Positions 30,713-44,300 of a stretch of 64,000 nucleotides of DNA are shown in pieces; position 1 is the stretch's first letter, and each line of letters starts with the position of its first letter. Source of the DNA: Dipetalonema caudispina (Eukaryota > Nematoda > Chromadorea > Rhabditida > Onchocercidae); the NCBI GenBank assembly GCA_013365325.1, contig JABVXV010000126.1, positions 1 through 64,000 of the forward strand, in the 5' to 3' direction. The notes beneath the pieces were generated by a model. It saw only the letters and a program-made list of their open reading frames with translations, was not told where the DNA came from and ran no database searches. A program made the position numbers and the translations under genes.

Positions 30713-32468
30713 ATGAATGACAAAAGACTTCTGATTGTTGTAATTTGCAATACGATTGTAAGCATTGGCCTTCTGTTCGCATGTGGAATCTTTGTTAAAA
30801 TTATTTATGATGATATTAGCGATATGTTTATTGATATTCTAGACGAAATGGGGAAATTCAAGGTAATTGTCATTTTGGAAATTTCCAAACGACATCACAT
30901 CAAAGAAATAATTTATTATTTAGAAAAAAAAAATATTTGATTGCTTGTCTTTTTCAACGTTTCAGATTTTAAAAAGTAAAAATCTGAAATTAAGACAAAA
31001 TTTGAAATAATTCTATTATCATGAACGGAATTTTATAATGTTTTAAACGAATAAGCAATTAATGTAGATATTCAGGATAGGAAATTTGCTAATAACCTTG
31101 AAAATAGATTTGGTAGGACTACTATTCAAAGAAAACCTAACCTACTTTGTAGGAACTAACAAAAGATCCATCCATAGACTTGAAGCTGACAAATGTAAAA
31201 TTCGGATTCTCAGTAACCGATCGGAACTATAACGATGGCAGTCTTTTCCGTCATAGAAAACAGACATTTGATAATCAGCCAGCTTTGTGCAGTAAGTTTT
31301 TCGCAAATCGTGCTCAAAGAATATCTGGATTAAAATTGAAAGTTAATTGTCTAGAACATTTAAATTTGGAATAATCATATTTAGCTCCGATCTTATCATT
31401 CCATCAGGATTATACAATTTTTCTCCATAATCTTAGCAATGTTATACAAAATGGATGATGGAAGAACCAGTTAGGTTTTTTATCCTGGTATTTCTAAAAC
31501 CTATTGATACCTTATTCTATTCGAATCGTTTGATATAGAAAAATGATGTTTGCAGGATGTGAAAGTATGGCGAGATGTCCAGTAGGTCCACCAGGTCCTC
31601 CAGGATATGATGCTGAAGATGGAGGTTGCTTTCATTCTTGTTGACCAGATTTTACAATTTATGTATTACTTGTTAATCGGTATAAAATTGATTCTTGCAG
31701 AGGATGGAATACCCGGAATTCCTGGGTTAGATGGACTTCCTGGATTTCTAACAAATTATAACAGTGAAGAATGCATTAAATGTCCACAAGGTCCACCAGG
31801 TGTGGCAGGTCCTATAGGAGCACCCGGTGAACCGGGACCGAAAGGACCAGATGGGATAAATGGAGAGCGGATAGGTGCTGGAGCGAAAGGTCTTCCGGGA
31901 CCACCCGGTGATCCTGGAGAACAAGGTTTGTGTTTTCATTAAGCATGGGAATATTTTGTGAAATCTAGCGGTTTCCTTTCATGACCTTGTGTTTTTTTTA
32001 ATTTCAACTTCATCACTGATACCTTTTCAGGACCGATGGGACCACCAGGTGAACATGGTGAAGATGGGCTACCAGGAGTAGAAGCGATGCTTGGAAGGCC
32101 GGGTCCACCTGGACCAATTGGTCCACTGGGGCCGATCGGACTTGCTGGTGAACCGGGCATAACAATAAATGGTGAAGTAGGACCAGTTGGCATGCCAGGT
32201 CGTGCAGGATTGCCAGGCCTTCCTGGACCAAAAGGTGCCGATGGCGAGGTAAAAACGAACTATATTTATATCATATATTATATGATTACAATATAAAAGT
32301 AATCATCCTAATTCATCACCGCATATTATCACTATTTTTCAGATCGGAATTCCTGGAATCCCTGGATCTGATGGTATTTATTGTCCATGTCCACCAAGAA
32401 ATCAGTTCAGCATAATGAAAATCGAAGAGAATTTACCAGAAGCAACGGCACAAGACATGTATTTTTGA
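30713..32468 (+). CDS. atypical nematode cuticle-type collagen
   Basis: Six exons: 30713-30862, 31153-31291, 31556-31624, 31701-31925, 32031-32248 and 32343-32468, giving 308 residues with all phases consistent. Exon 1 gives a membrane-type segment ([20 protein letters not shown]) and the amphipathic part of the nematode collagen N-terminal domain, ending DEMGKFKELTKD. Exon 3 has a cysteine cluster (CESMARCP) and the first Gly-X-Y block. Later exons carry interrupted Gly-X-Y with a spacer SEECIKCPQ. The C-terminus is unusual: after [18 protein letters not shown] it has a 26-residue non-collagenous, charged tail ([18 protein letters not shown], then DMYF) instead of the common CPKYCA..DGTRR end. 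Cuticle or basement-type location is inference. A possible AATAAA lies 138 bases after the stop. Confidence 0.9.
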
Positions 32469-32605
32469 ATAATTCATTGATAACAAACTTCGGGCCCTAT
32501 TTTTAATCTAACATGCCTTATTTCTTCACTTCAATCAAATTACACCACAATGAAATAACGTAGAATGTGCAGTTTCCTTGGCTACCCATTCGGTCAATCC
32601 GCTAC

Positions 32606-32611
32606 AATAAA
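32606..32611 (+). terminator. possible poly(A) signal AATAAA
   Basis: First AATAAA after the plus-strand collagen stop, about 138 bases downstream. Confidence 0.45.
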
Positions 32612-34560
32612 TCGTTTCTTCTATGCCTCTGTTGATAATTACTTGTCATTCTACATCGTAATTCCCTTCCAATTTGTTATCAAATATTAATTATGTTCTG
32701 CTATTTCACTATGATGTAATCCTACTTTGTCGGGATTATTTTTGAAAATTACTACAAGATCATCCGGGATGAATGAATTATAAGATTATTAGTTTTCTAT
32801 GATGAAACATTCTGCGCAAACATACTTCAATTCTAATAAAAGTTACCTCAGAAATTCACTTTTTTAAAATCTCCTTATCATATTGAAATATCTCATGATT
32901 AATCAATGATTTTCCGGAATTCAGCATAGGATTCCCGCATAACGAACAAATTACGGCTAGTTATTTTATCGAATTACGTTTTATTCAATTCTTGGGAAGT
33001 GTTTATTTTAACTGTAATTAAAAATTAGGCTTGAACACAAAACGATAAGTATTACAAATCTGCTATTAAAACAAGCAAACAGTACCTGTAAAAAATGGGA
33101 GGTTACTTGTTCACTTGATATCATTCGAGAGCTGAATTTGTAACAATTAACAGCAACTAATTAAGCAACAATTAAATCTGGAAAAATTGTTCATGCTTAA
33201 TGTTTTATTTATCTTTCTAAAGATTGCTCACTTCAGGGTTTCAAGTTTTACTATCTAATCTAAATTATTCAAATTATATTAACTTTCCTTTTTTTTTAAT
33301 GAACATAACATTTCGTCCAATAAATTAAGACAAAATAATATTAAATTAAAATAATTACAATTACTAAAATAATAATGACAACATTAATAAAATTCTGGCA
33401 ATGTAATCTTATTACAATTATCAAAAAGATATAAACAAACATAGATACATTCATCACATAAATATTTCCTCAAGACATTACCATAGAAACGTGTTCGATA
33501 GAAAGATACGACGGAATAAGAAGTGAAAGTATTTGATGATAGAATACGTTGCATAGTAACGCCGGTATCTTTCCATGGTCATTCAATCATTTTCATTAAT
33601 TCTAATACATTTTATATTACCATCAAAAATTATCTCATCTCATCCTCCCATTCCCATTCTATCACCTTCCTTTTATTTTTTACTCTGTTCATATTACATT
33701 GTTTTATTTTTACTACAAATTATCACCAAACATTTCTGTTGTTATCAATAGATTATCATTGTAACGCTTGAAGTCATATTATTTAAGTTTCAGATGACCT
33801 GATTCGTTAACGCTATAATTATTGACTTTACTGATACGTTATTATTATTTACAGAAATCTTTGTGATATGCTACAAATTGATATTACCTTCTGATTTAGT
33901 GTAAATAAAGGAATTATAAGACAATATTGTATGGGCAAATTATAATTTACTACACATCAAACACAATGAAGGAATTTTAACATTGTTCCACACTTTATGA
34001 TTTAAGTTGAAACTCTACCTTTTAAAAACTAAAATTTATTTAAAAAATTTTTGTATATATCCAATAAATGGAAACAAATAAGACTAATTTCTTAATTGAT
34101 TTCCTGATTTTTTTTTTTAGTATATTTTATGATAAAATCCAATTTTTAATATTTCAAGCGCTAATAATGAAATTTTTCGAGGGAGTTTTTAATTTATTCT
34201 TTTCACAAGGACATTTTTCTACTTGATTCCATCTAATGTACATTGTCACTTAATATTTATAAGATAGTAAATAGCTAATGGTCAATATCTGAAGAAATGC
34301 TATTCCTCAGACCTGCATTTAGCTTGCAATCGCAGATTAAAAAATTGAAGCATACGGTACAACGAAGCCTAAATGATTATGACAATTGATACTGTTAGAT
34401 TCTATTTCATCAGAAAAAAAAAATATGATTTAGAAATCGCCGAAAGCAAATATCATAAATCAGTACTAATCCAAAATATTTTCTTCTTGAGAATCAAGTT
34501 TTCGACAAATGAAACTTCAAAAACTAGATTTGTTAACTAATAAGACTTTTGTTTTTACTT
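32612..34560. other. intergenic, no gene seen
   Basis: AT-rich DNA between the collagen and IFT54. The only frames are short and low-complexity. The last bases (TTTTTACTTTCAG ending at 34564) form a probable spliced-leader acceptor for IFT54, two bases before its ATG. Confidence 0.6.
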
Positions 34561-34566
34561 TCAGAA

Positions 34567-37500
34567 ATGTCTAAAATATATACGGATAGAACGAAAGAAT
34601 TATTCGCAGGCTTAATTGAACGTCCACCACTTACCGATCAATTGCTACAACGACCACCATTTCGTTTCTTGCATGATATCGTTAAAGTGACAATTCAAAA
34701 TACGGGGTTTTTAATGGTTTGTTTTGGAAAACAAATTTATGAAAAGGTATTTTTATCATATCAGGTTAGGTCATTTCCTCTTATCATTGTGAAGGAATAA
34801 TAACGGTCTAGAATTGTTTAACATTGGATTGTAGCAACGATAACAACTACGGTTTAGAGGGATTAACTTGATTTGAGGTACTGAACTTCATTTCACATCT
34901 AATGCATTAATGGCATAAATACAGTTTTCATCATATCTATCTATCGCAAAAGGTAATGAATTCAGCAAAATGGTTAAAATCATCAAAAAGTGGGAAGTAT
35001 GAGTCGGTCAAGCTACAATGCTTAACAGTAGATGGTCCAATTAAAAAGAATCAAAACACAGAATAGTTCGAGGCTTTATTTTGTTTAATACGACAGAGAA
35101 AATGATTCTGATTTTAGCCATCCGGAAAAACTCATCGTTTCATTCCAAACTTATTCGATGTCAGCAATATGTCATCAGTATCATTATTCCTAATGACATG
35201 GAAGAGTTAAATTCTAAAGTCATATTGCATATACTTACTTAAATTTAATAATGTTGAGATATAAAGGGAGTTTGTGGTCAGTGACAATAACTTGAACATT
35301 TTCTCAATCATCAAGATTATTTCATTTTAGCTGTTATAAAACTCAATTAATGAATATTTAATTAACTTTTGAGCAGTCAATTAATGGTAATATTTATACA
35401 GGATAACTTTACAAATGAGGAAATGGATGCATCAAATATAACGGATAAAACGGCAAAAGCAAATTTTTTGAAGACATTGATCAAAGCATTGAATAATGAT
35501 GGATCGTTGAAAGATGTGAAAGCTGCCAAAATAATCGCTGGAAAAGAACCTGAATTGACAAATTTGGTATGTACAATGAATTCGAAATGTTTTTAAAGTG
35601 CTAATTGACAGTTGGTAATGTAATCCGTCTATTAGTGAGCAAAGAAAGGATTTTTAGATTTTATCCAATACATGGTTGCATATAACTTATAATAAATAGC
35701 TAACCGGCCAGTAACATTACCCATAAAGCAAGAGATTCGATTTCTTCAGAAGATTTCAGTTTTGCTTACTTCGCAAAAGAAACATTTGAAATGTTTCAGA
35801 TGTTGCAAAAATTAGCAGTTGATGCAGCAGCATTTCGTAAATCGAAATTAAAGGTTGCAAATGACGAGAAGCAAACGAAAGAGAAAAAAGTGCATAAAAA
35901 AGAGGAAAACAACAATAAAAGAATGGGAAGAAAAATTACTGATAATGAAAGCAGGAAGGTTCTAAATGCTTCCTTGCTAATCTAATACTAAATAATTAAT
36001 TTAAATCTTAAATTGTCGAATTCTTTGAATTATTTGCAATATTATCATTTGTAGATCATCAGAAGTAACAAATTAGCATGACCAAATTTGGAAAGAGGGG
36101 AAAAAAAAAAAAAAAGGAATTTTTAGGCTGAAAAAGAGAAACGACATTCAAGTAGAAGTAAAGAAAAGAGGAAGAAAGAAATTGAAAGTAAACCAAAGAT
36201 AATTAAGCAAATGATTGACAATAATGAACGAAGAGATTCCATTGATGAAGGACATCTCGAAGATATTGCACCAGAAACATCATTAATGAAAATGGAACAA
36301 ATGATTCATACTAATCATGAACAATCCGGTTTGAAATTTATAATTTCAATTACCTCGTTTTCAGTACTTTTTCATAACTTACCAGTTTTTACATTATTTT
36401 TTTGTTTCGTAAAGATAGTAATCGAATATAGTTCAATAAGATGATAAAGTGCTTCGTTGAAGTTGAGATGATTAGAATCATTAGATATTAAGAAATGAAT
36501 GTGTGTATGTTTTCAAGCTTTATATTTCTGTGTTTCACTTATCCAATCATCTTGTACAATCGTACCTCAATGAAATCGAATTTCATAAAATTTATTTGCT
36601 TTACTTCTTAAAAATTTCATTACAGAAACTATGTCAAATACATTCTCGTTTGATCATAATTAAATATTTCCAGTAATTACGAAGACAGAAGACATTGGTA
36701 TTGCCGATAATTTAACAAATGAAATTGAACAACCTTTGGTATCACCAGCAATAAATGAACAACTACGGTTTGTTATGACCTTTTCCATTTTTTTTTTTAA
36801 ATTAAAATTTGAAAACATAAAAATTTTTGGAAATCCCTAAAAGCTCATATTTCTTATGTCCAGACTCTCAACATCGTCAGGGCGGCCACGTACCTCAGCT
36901 AGTAGATTGGGTACAGCTGCAGCTCGACCAGCTCCTCCGAAGATCAAGAAGAAACGGGTAGAAGAAATTGAACGAAAACCAGAAATGGTAAATTTCTCTT
37001 CAAATGAAATGAAACTTACAATTATTTTCCTCTTAATAAATAGTGCAATTGAATCCTACGCGAACCAATTATTTCTCTGATTTTGCAGAGTATGAAAACA
37101 AGTGGAGTAATTGTTGGTGAACGAAAAGAAAGTGATGAGTATTTTGTTGTCGAAATTGAGCCATCATACGATCAAACTGATCAAATCAATGCTGATGAGG
37201 TACGTTTCGCCATAAACTATATAAAGATCTGTACAGGTATTTACTGAATTGACTTTAAATAAAAAAGTTATTAACATTTGTAGATATAAATTCAACTCTA
37301 AACCAAAGGGGATCATGAATATATCTTTTCTGGAAAAATCTTAAATGCTAAGAATCAAGCCATTTCATTCAATCTAACTGCAAATTAGACTATCGGTACT
37401 TAAGCCTTTCCATCTAACTTCATGCAATTCTCACTCCTATATTGGGTTGAACTTCCAAATTAATGGCAATTAGTCTTTTCTAAACGTTTTAAAGGACACA

Positions 37501-38515
37501 ATCAATTTCAGCTAATAACCGAAGAGCATGGCGGTTTAGTAAGGAAAATTCTTGAAACTAAAAAAGAATTAGAAGATAAAATAAGCAAAGAAGCTTATAA
37601 TGCAGCCGTCAGTGTTTTTGATGAAAAAGACCAAACAAGATCGCAACAAGAGGTTTCACATTTTGTTTCATTAATTTTATCTTTCTCACTTTCTGGTCTC
37701 TTTGTCAAATTCTCTATCTCTTGAAATTCACCTTTATCCCGAGAGAAAAGTTATTATATGCGTTCTTTAATCCTGCACTCATTATCATTAATATGCTTAT
37801 TCTGGCTGAAATGCTATATAATTGCAGTGTTCATCATTAACTTCATTTAATTGGAGAAATAAAAACTTAGTGATAAAGGTTCAAAATCAACCTTATTTTT
37901 TTCTGTTTTAGAAAGTGCTAACTTACTTTTCATTTTATTTCTTTTTAGTTAGCTAACTTACAAAGGATTATGCAACAGATAACGCAAACAACACATCTAC
38001 TTGCTCGTTTTCTTGATAATACACAGGTATCGTTACCTCTTCTATAGGCATATGATATTATCATCAAAAAGTTATTGTAATGAGGTAAACAGTGGTTACT
38101 GTTAAGGTGATACTCAAAATTGACATTTGCTTGATAAGTTGAACTCAAGCCAAATGATATCAGATGATATCACAATTCTAAGTAGAAATCGAGAACTTGT
38201 GATTACTTTTTGGGTGATAGCAAAGTACAACAGTATTTCTGTGTGGATTCTGTTTGCATCCTATTCAGTGCTATTTTGCAGGAAGATGCTGAGAGTATGT
38301 TTAAAGAAATGGAAGAATGGCGTTTGGAAAGTACGAAAAACATACACGATTTGCGAGAACGAAAGGCAAATGTAGAAGGATCATCGGAGAGTTTATTGCT
38401 AAGGTTGAATCAGTTAGATGAACAGATCAAAGAAGTGAAAAGCGCCATTGTTCAGACCAAAGCTAAAGTGATAGAAAATGAAGAGAAAATTAGAATTTTA
38501 GTTAATAATATTTGA
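34567..38515 (+). CDS. dyf-11: IFT54 / TRAF3-interacting protein 1 (DYF-11), IFT-B subunit
   Basis: Ten exons: 34567-34716, 35402-35566, 35800-35958, 36127-36328, 36674-36767, 36864-36987, 37089-37199, 37512-37652, 37949-38026 and 38282-38515, giving 485 residues with all phases consistent. Residues 1-105 are the calponin-homology-like MIP-T3 domain (RPPLTDQLLQRPPFRFLHDI, then IQNTGFLM/DNFTNEEM and KIIAGKEPELTN). Ending exon 1 at ATG/GTTTGT restores the exact family spacing. A lysine-rich linker spans about 110-290 and includes ASRLGTAAARPAPPKIKKKR. The C-terminal coiled coil carries the hallmark EHGGLVRKILETKK. IFT54 is a subunit of IFT complex B, binds microtubules/tubulin and is needed to build sensory cilia. 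In nematodes that means ciliated sensory neurons. A TTTCAG acceptor two bases before the ATG suggests SL trans-splicing; AATAAA follows at 38566. Confidence 0.96.
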
Positions 38516-38565
38516 TTTTTCAGTTAATTCCATAACAATATGATGTTAATAATACTTAATTTTTC

Positions 38566-38571
38566 AATAAA
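38566..38571 (+). terminator. poly(A) signal AATAAA of IFT54
   Basis: AATAAA 51 bases after the IFT54 stop codon. Confidence 0.7.
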
Positions 38572-41309
38572 TTCCATAACATTCTAATTGTTTAACATTT
38601 ATCTCTTTTATAATAATCCTAAAAAAACTTCCCATGTATAGCAGCAATTACTAAACGAGAAATGGATTGACTCATTCCCAAATAAAATAAACATATTGGA
38701 AAATTCTTTATACTTTAATTTGGTTAAATGATATTTGCAAATAACAATGATATATGAATGGGAAAAAAAGAAACATTTTTTGAGGGGAAGATGATTGGAT
38801 GCTATATTACCTTTATATTATCAAATCCTTACATAGTAAAATGTAATTCGGCACAAAGAAACTTCTCAACAAAGACTTCCCCAATTACCAGTATAAAATA
38901 AATTCACTATACTTACTGCCACTTCTGTTCCAAATATTTTACTGCTACGATGCAAAGACATTTTTGCTTGCATGTCCCATTGAAATTCCTTTAAACCTTA
39001 TCCACAAAATTCAAAAAGCCATTTCAAATATTATCTGAAATACTGATGCCACTGTTCTACATGTATTGATATTGACGCTAATTATGTTATCAGTCGTGAT
39101 GAACGTTTTCAAAAGCCTGGAAGTAATTTTCGTATGTATTTTAGTCTGCATCCAAAATGAGCTAATAAACAATCTATAATCAAATTTAAAATTTCAAATT
39201 TTAAAAATTAAAACAAATAATGTTTTTTTCCCGAAGCAGAAAATGAAAGAGAAGAAGTTGAAGTTCTATAATACAGGTGGATCACCTGTTGCTCTGCTGT
39301 CTTCTTGATCATTCTTACTCTTGTCATGCATACATTCTACAGACTTTTGTATGCATTCAAGCAAACAACTTCGGAGTATAATCGAAAATTCTGCACTTGT
39401 TGCATTAGGAGGTAAATTGGAATAAGGCAGATTTTAGAAAAAAAAAAAAATTTTTGTTAGGTTTAGATTAATTGAGACTTGGAATGTTTCTCTTAATTAA
39501 ATATATCAATATATTGCTATATAATGTACCTGTTGAATTCGTCTTTATCCCAAATTAAATTTTGTAGAACAACGTAAACACTTCTAAAAATCATTAATTA
39601 TGAGCTATAAGAGCTTCCAAACTGTTATACATTTGAATTTATCACTTCTATCATAATGTGAAAATTTTTGAAATAACTGATATATATTTTAGATATCGTA
39701 TTATAACTCCGGATGAAGATATTGGCAAAATCCTCTGTTTTGTTCAAATAAATGATAACGGCAACTTCCATTGTTTTATTTCTCGATAAGATTGAAATGA
39801 TACTACCGGTAAGTCCAATTTCCAATAATCCTTTCGGAAAATGTTTGGACGAATGGTTATCTACCTAGGTCACACTACTGGCTGACTGTAGCGTTTGCAA
39901 ATAGATTACAAAAAAAAAAAAGCCTTCCCTATCTGCTTGAAAGAAGATGGTAGATTGGGAGAAATTTCAAATAATCAAATTTATCGAAATTCTCAGGATA
40001 TGTACCTTGTATCAAATTAAGTAACAATATAGATTACATCAAAAATTAAGCTCCTATTGCTTGAAACTCTAATCTTTTATCTGTTTCAATAATCAATATC
40101 GTATAAGTATGTGTTGCGGGAAAGGAATTTTTTCATAATATTTCTATTCGGAAATTTTTTAAAATACTTCCAAAGATTTCAATCTTAATTTGAACAAAAT
40201 TATTTGATTCAATGTACAAAAATATTGACGTAATTTTATTCCTCATGGTTGTATTAACATGTTGAATATTTGAAATGAAATCAATGATAATATCTTATTA
40301 CTAAAATTTATTTCAATTTTTTTTTTTAACATTTATTTATTAGCAGCTAGATGAATAAAGCTTAGCTTAATGCTTATAAAAGGATACAGATCACTTATGG
40401 AAGTATAATAATTAAACAAGCAAAATAGTACAAATGAAAATGCACGCAATATTTGGTCGTTAGTAGTTACTTCTGTTACATTTTACTGTAAACGTGCAAT
40501 ACACATAATAAAAAAGCAAATAATTGTGCAAAAAATGCGCGAAAATGTGCAAAAATATGCAAAATATGTAAAAATATAAAAATTTTGAAAACATCTGAAA
40601 TTATCATACATTTGCATATTGATTTTCCCGTTCATAGAAGTTTTCATTCCACTGAAAATCCATTTATAAAACATTGCGGTCGTTGCAAGCGGATGAATTG
40701 AGATCATTCTTAGTTTTTTTTTTCATGTGTATTTCCGGTACCATGCCCCAAGGAAGTGATTTCAGCTTCCCGCTCCTTCATTTGCCTATCCCTAACTTTT
40801 TTTTTCCTTACTTTTGGTAATTAGATGAATAGATGTGTACAGAAAGCTATATTGTGATAGTGTGTAAAAAATATTTTGGAATTATTCCGGGAAGAAAAAT
40901 AATTTAAAATGAATTATTTGAATTGGCCAAAACTATTTGTATCAAAAAAAATTTGAACAAATCTTCAGATCATGATCCGAGGGAGAGGTCGGGAGGTCAT
41001 GAGATTCAGAGACATCCATAATTTCTTTTTTTGTTTTTTTTTTTTTTTTTTTTCCTGTTCTAAGCCATTTGACTGTTGTCGACAAAGTTGATTCGATTGT
41101 GCTCCACTATGGCGAGATATTTAGCAGTGTCTGTCATTGGGTTTTTACATTACGACAGTGCTTTACTCTTGTTTAGAGTATGTGATATTCTATTGTATCA
41201 TATCATGATTTCGTATCATAATTTGATAGAATAGAACAATTGATACTGTATCATAATTATCATAGCTATTAAGATTATTTACTTCAGTTCTGCATTTCCT
41301 CACAGAATA
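38572..41309. other. intergenic between IFT54 and the TAB1-like gene
   Basis: No gene seen. It contains a degenerate 10-11-bp tandem repeat at 40523-40581 (units like ATGTGCAAAA). At the right end is a probable spliced-leader acceptor (CCTCACAG, ending 41305) four bases before the TAB1-like ATG. The 2.8-kb gap argues against an operon. Confidence 0.55.
40523..40581. repeat. degenerate 10-11-bp tandem repeat
   Basis: About five to six imperfect units of the form ATGTGCAAAAA/ATGCGCGAAAA, decaying to ATAAAAAT at the right end. Confidence 0.6.
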
Positions 41310-44300
41310 ATGGACGATACAGCGGGATGTAAGGTGCACTGGTACGATAGAATATATGATGAATGCAAGTATTCTAATGGATATTCCGCACCTGAAGCAT
41401 TCTATGGACCCGGCAAGACTATAGCGAATGGATGTGAACTGCAACATAAAACGTTTTCATACGTGTAAGTTGTCATCAAATAATGTGTAGGTTTTATACA
41501 TAAGTTATATTTTAAAAATACATGTGAATCAGACATCCCCTGAAAGACGTCATGATGTACGATACATTATGATGAACTGTGATTTTGATGAAAAATTTTC
41601 ACAATTATTGTCAAATATGTTGCAAATAGACAATATGAAAATATTTGTAGGATGCAAAATTATCATGCAAATGCATGAGCATATTACATGCAAATATTGC
41701 ATGCAAATGCATGAGCATATTATATGCAAATATTGAATGCAAATATATGAAAATATTACATGCAAATATTGCATACAAATGCATAAAATCAGATGGAAAT
41801 GTATGAGGAAGATAATAGGAATTGCTTTGGATATGAATAACGAGAAGCAATGCAAACTGCAAAAAAATAAAACAAAGATAAGCTAAATTAAAAGAGATAC
41901 AACTCTTACCTTCTTTTGCTTTCTCTCTCCCTCTATTTCCATCCGTCAAACTGTTAAGTTCCATCAAAAATATTTTAAGGTACAAAATTAGATTATTTGA
42001 TATTCAGCTGTATATGTACTGCAACTCTTCTTTTAACCGTTTATCAGGAAATTCTAATATGTTCAGAAATCGAAACCAAAAATTAATCCTATGAATTGTT
42101 CAGGAAAAAAAAAAAGAAAAAAAACGGCTATCAATTATTGCTTTTTTTTTTTTATTGAAACATTAATAAAATTCACATTTCTTCTTTTCACGCGTCTTTC
42201 TCGAAAAATTTTCAAAACAACTTGTCATGTTTTGTAAATAGTGAGAGTAAAGCAGAGCGGAAACACAATTGAACTGAAAATTCAAGCAATCTATTGCTAT
42301 CATTTGAACAATCATGAATATCTAATAACTCGACTGTATCAGATCAACAGGATCACCCATTTACGGTTTAATTTTCTACAAAAACTATAGGAATCATCGA
42401 ATGTCATCTTTATTGCGAAATTCTGATTATCTTTTAGGTTTCACTTAATGACGAATATTTCTTTTATAAATATTAGCTTTAACGCATGAAACGTATTACA
42501 AATGAACGTTTAATCTTAGACTATACAGTTATCATAAATGTTCACACAATTTTTTTTCTTTTTTTACAAGCAGAAAATCGCTCTGTTTCCAACTTAGCTG
42601 AAAATTTTATCACTTCAATATACATAAACTTTATTGTAAATCATGCATAAAATGTGTGTAAGAATTTAACTGAAAATTAATAAACGTTTCAGTGATCAGC
42701 GTTCGGGAAGAACAGTTCGATTGTATGGTATTGTAGACCGATATTCACCTGGTGCAGACGCTGATTTTCTTGTAAGTCAAATCGTTAGTGATTTATTGCC
42801 TTTTGATCGTACAACCGACCACGTATTGAACAACGATCCAAGCGACCGAGAGGTTTGCCAATATTGTCTTTTCAATATTTAGCTATTTTTACTATTTAAG
42901 TTATCGTCCATGTTATCAGTAATCTCTTAACATAAACAGTACTGATTATCATTTGATGAAAGATTGCATAGAGTGAACTGGTTAGATTAAAACTCTGTTA
43001 TAGTATCTGTTCTACGATATTGGGAAAATGCTTTGTACTTTTATGTTTACTTTCAAGATCACAACCAACTTATAAAATCTGAAATGGTTGAAAGAGGCAA
43101 CGACTGAGGATATTTATTACGATATTATGAAAACGTCATAATTGCTGAGAGGCTCGAATATCTATTTTAGATATACTGTTTATTGGATGAAGTATTACGT
43201 AAAGTCTATAAAGTCGATTTGAATAGCAGTACTGCAAGCACACGCTCATATCATGAAAGTGAGTCACGTGGGTCACCTGGATCGTCTGGAAGTAGACATG
43301 AAAACAATAGCACTCCAGAGATGAACAATTTAGTACATGGAAATGTTGTAAAACCAACTAATGGAGTAAATCCATCAAATTCGGCATCAGCGAATCTGCC
43401 AATTAATGAAACGGTAGCACAGAAGTTAAGTGTGATGGAATTCCTTAATTTTTACAAAGATATCATTGAACGAGTGGATGAGGCAGCGGATGCAGACCAG
43501 AAAAAATACCCAGATTTGACTGGTATGAATCAAGTTAATCCGATCGTTCCTCCATTAAATCCCTATAACGGATATTTGCAACCAGCAGCACAGTATCAAT
43601 ACCCTACGGAAAATCCTTATCCTTATATCGAAGTAGCTTCAAATGACAACTATATGTACAAATCTTCTCCAATACATCCATCAAAAAAAAGAAATGCTCT
43701 CGTTAATCGTAAATTTGTAACTCGCAATACATCCTTGCCAACAATTTCGGAATCAATTGAAAAGTGGTGGAGTGAGGAGGGTGAATATCTGACAGATTCA
43801 ACTCAACAGCAAAATTTTAACTTTCCGGATAATACAGTTATGCCGGAAGCAGTTCCGCCAACATTTCAACCAGCTTCTATGACAGCTCCCGTGGAAGTTG
43901 CTCGCAGTAGTGATGATGATGAAGAATTTCTTCATGCAATCGAGAAAATAGCTGTTGATCTAGGCTATATAGAAAATAATGCTTTCAAAGAAATCGGTGA
44001 AACAGCAAGCGTCAAAAGTGATGATAAGAGTAGTGTCATAGATTCTTCAAATGCAGCCGAATCAGTTGCTTCATACACAGCAGCAGCAATCGTCTTTATC
44101 TATGGCGACAAGATGTTCGTTGGTAGTATCGGTGATTCGAGGTAATCCAATCTACAGTCTTACATTTTTGAGTTTTAACATTGATTTAAAATCTACTTGT
44201 CTGATTTTCTGTCCATAAAGAAAATTGTAATCAAAATGTGTCGTTGCTTTTTTTGTTGTTTTTTTTTTTTCTTCTTAATCATTCATATTGTGCGACATCT

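Noticed and set aside
34717..34746. Extending IFT54 exon 1 to the GTATTT donor
   Set aside because: It would insert ten residues that break the conserved spacing between GFL and the EEM motif; the donor at 34717 fits exactly.
41611..41985. Minus-strand frames across the octamer minisatellite
   Set aside because: Repeat-driven open frames (HLHAIFACNM-type periodicity) with no splice support, lying in an intron of the opposite-strand gene.
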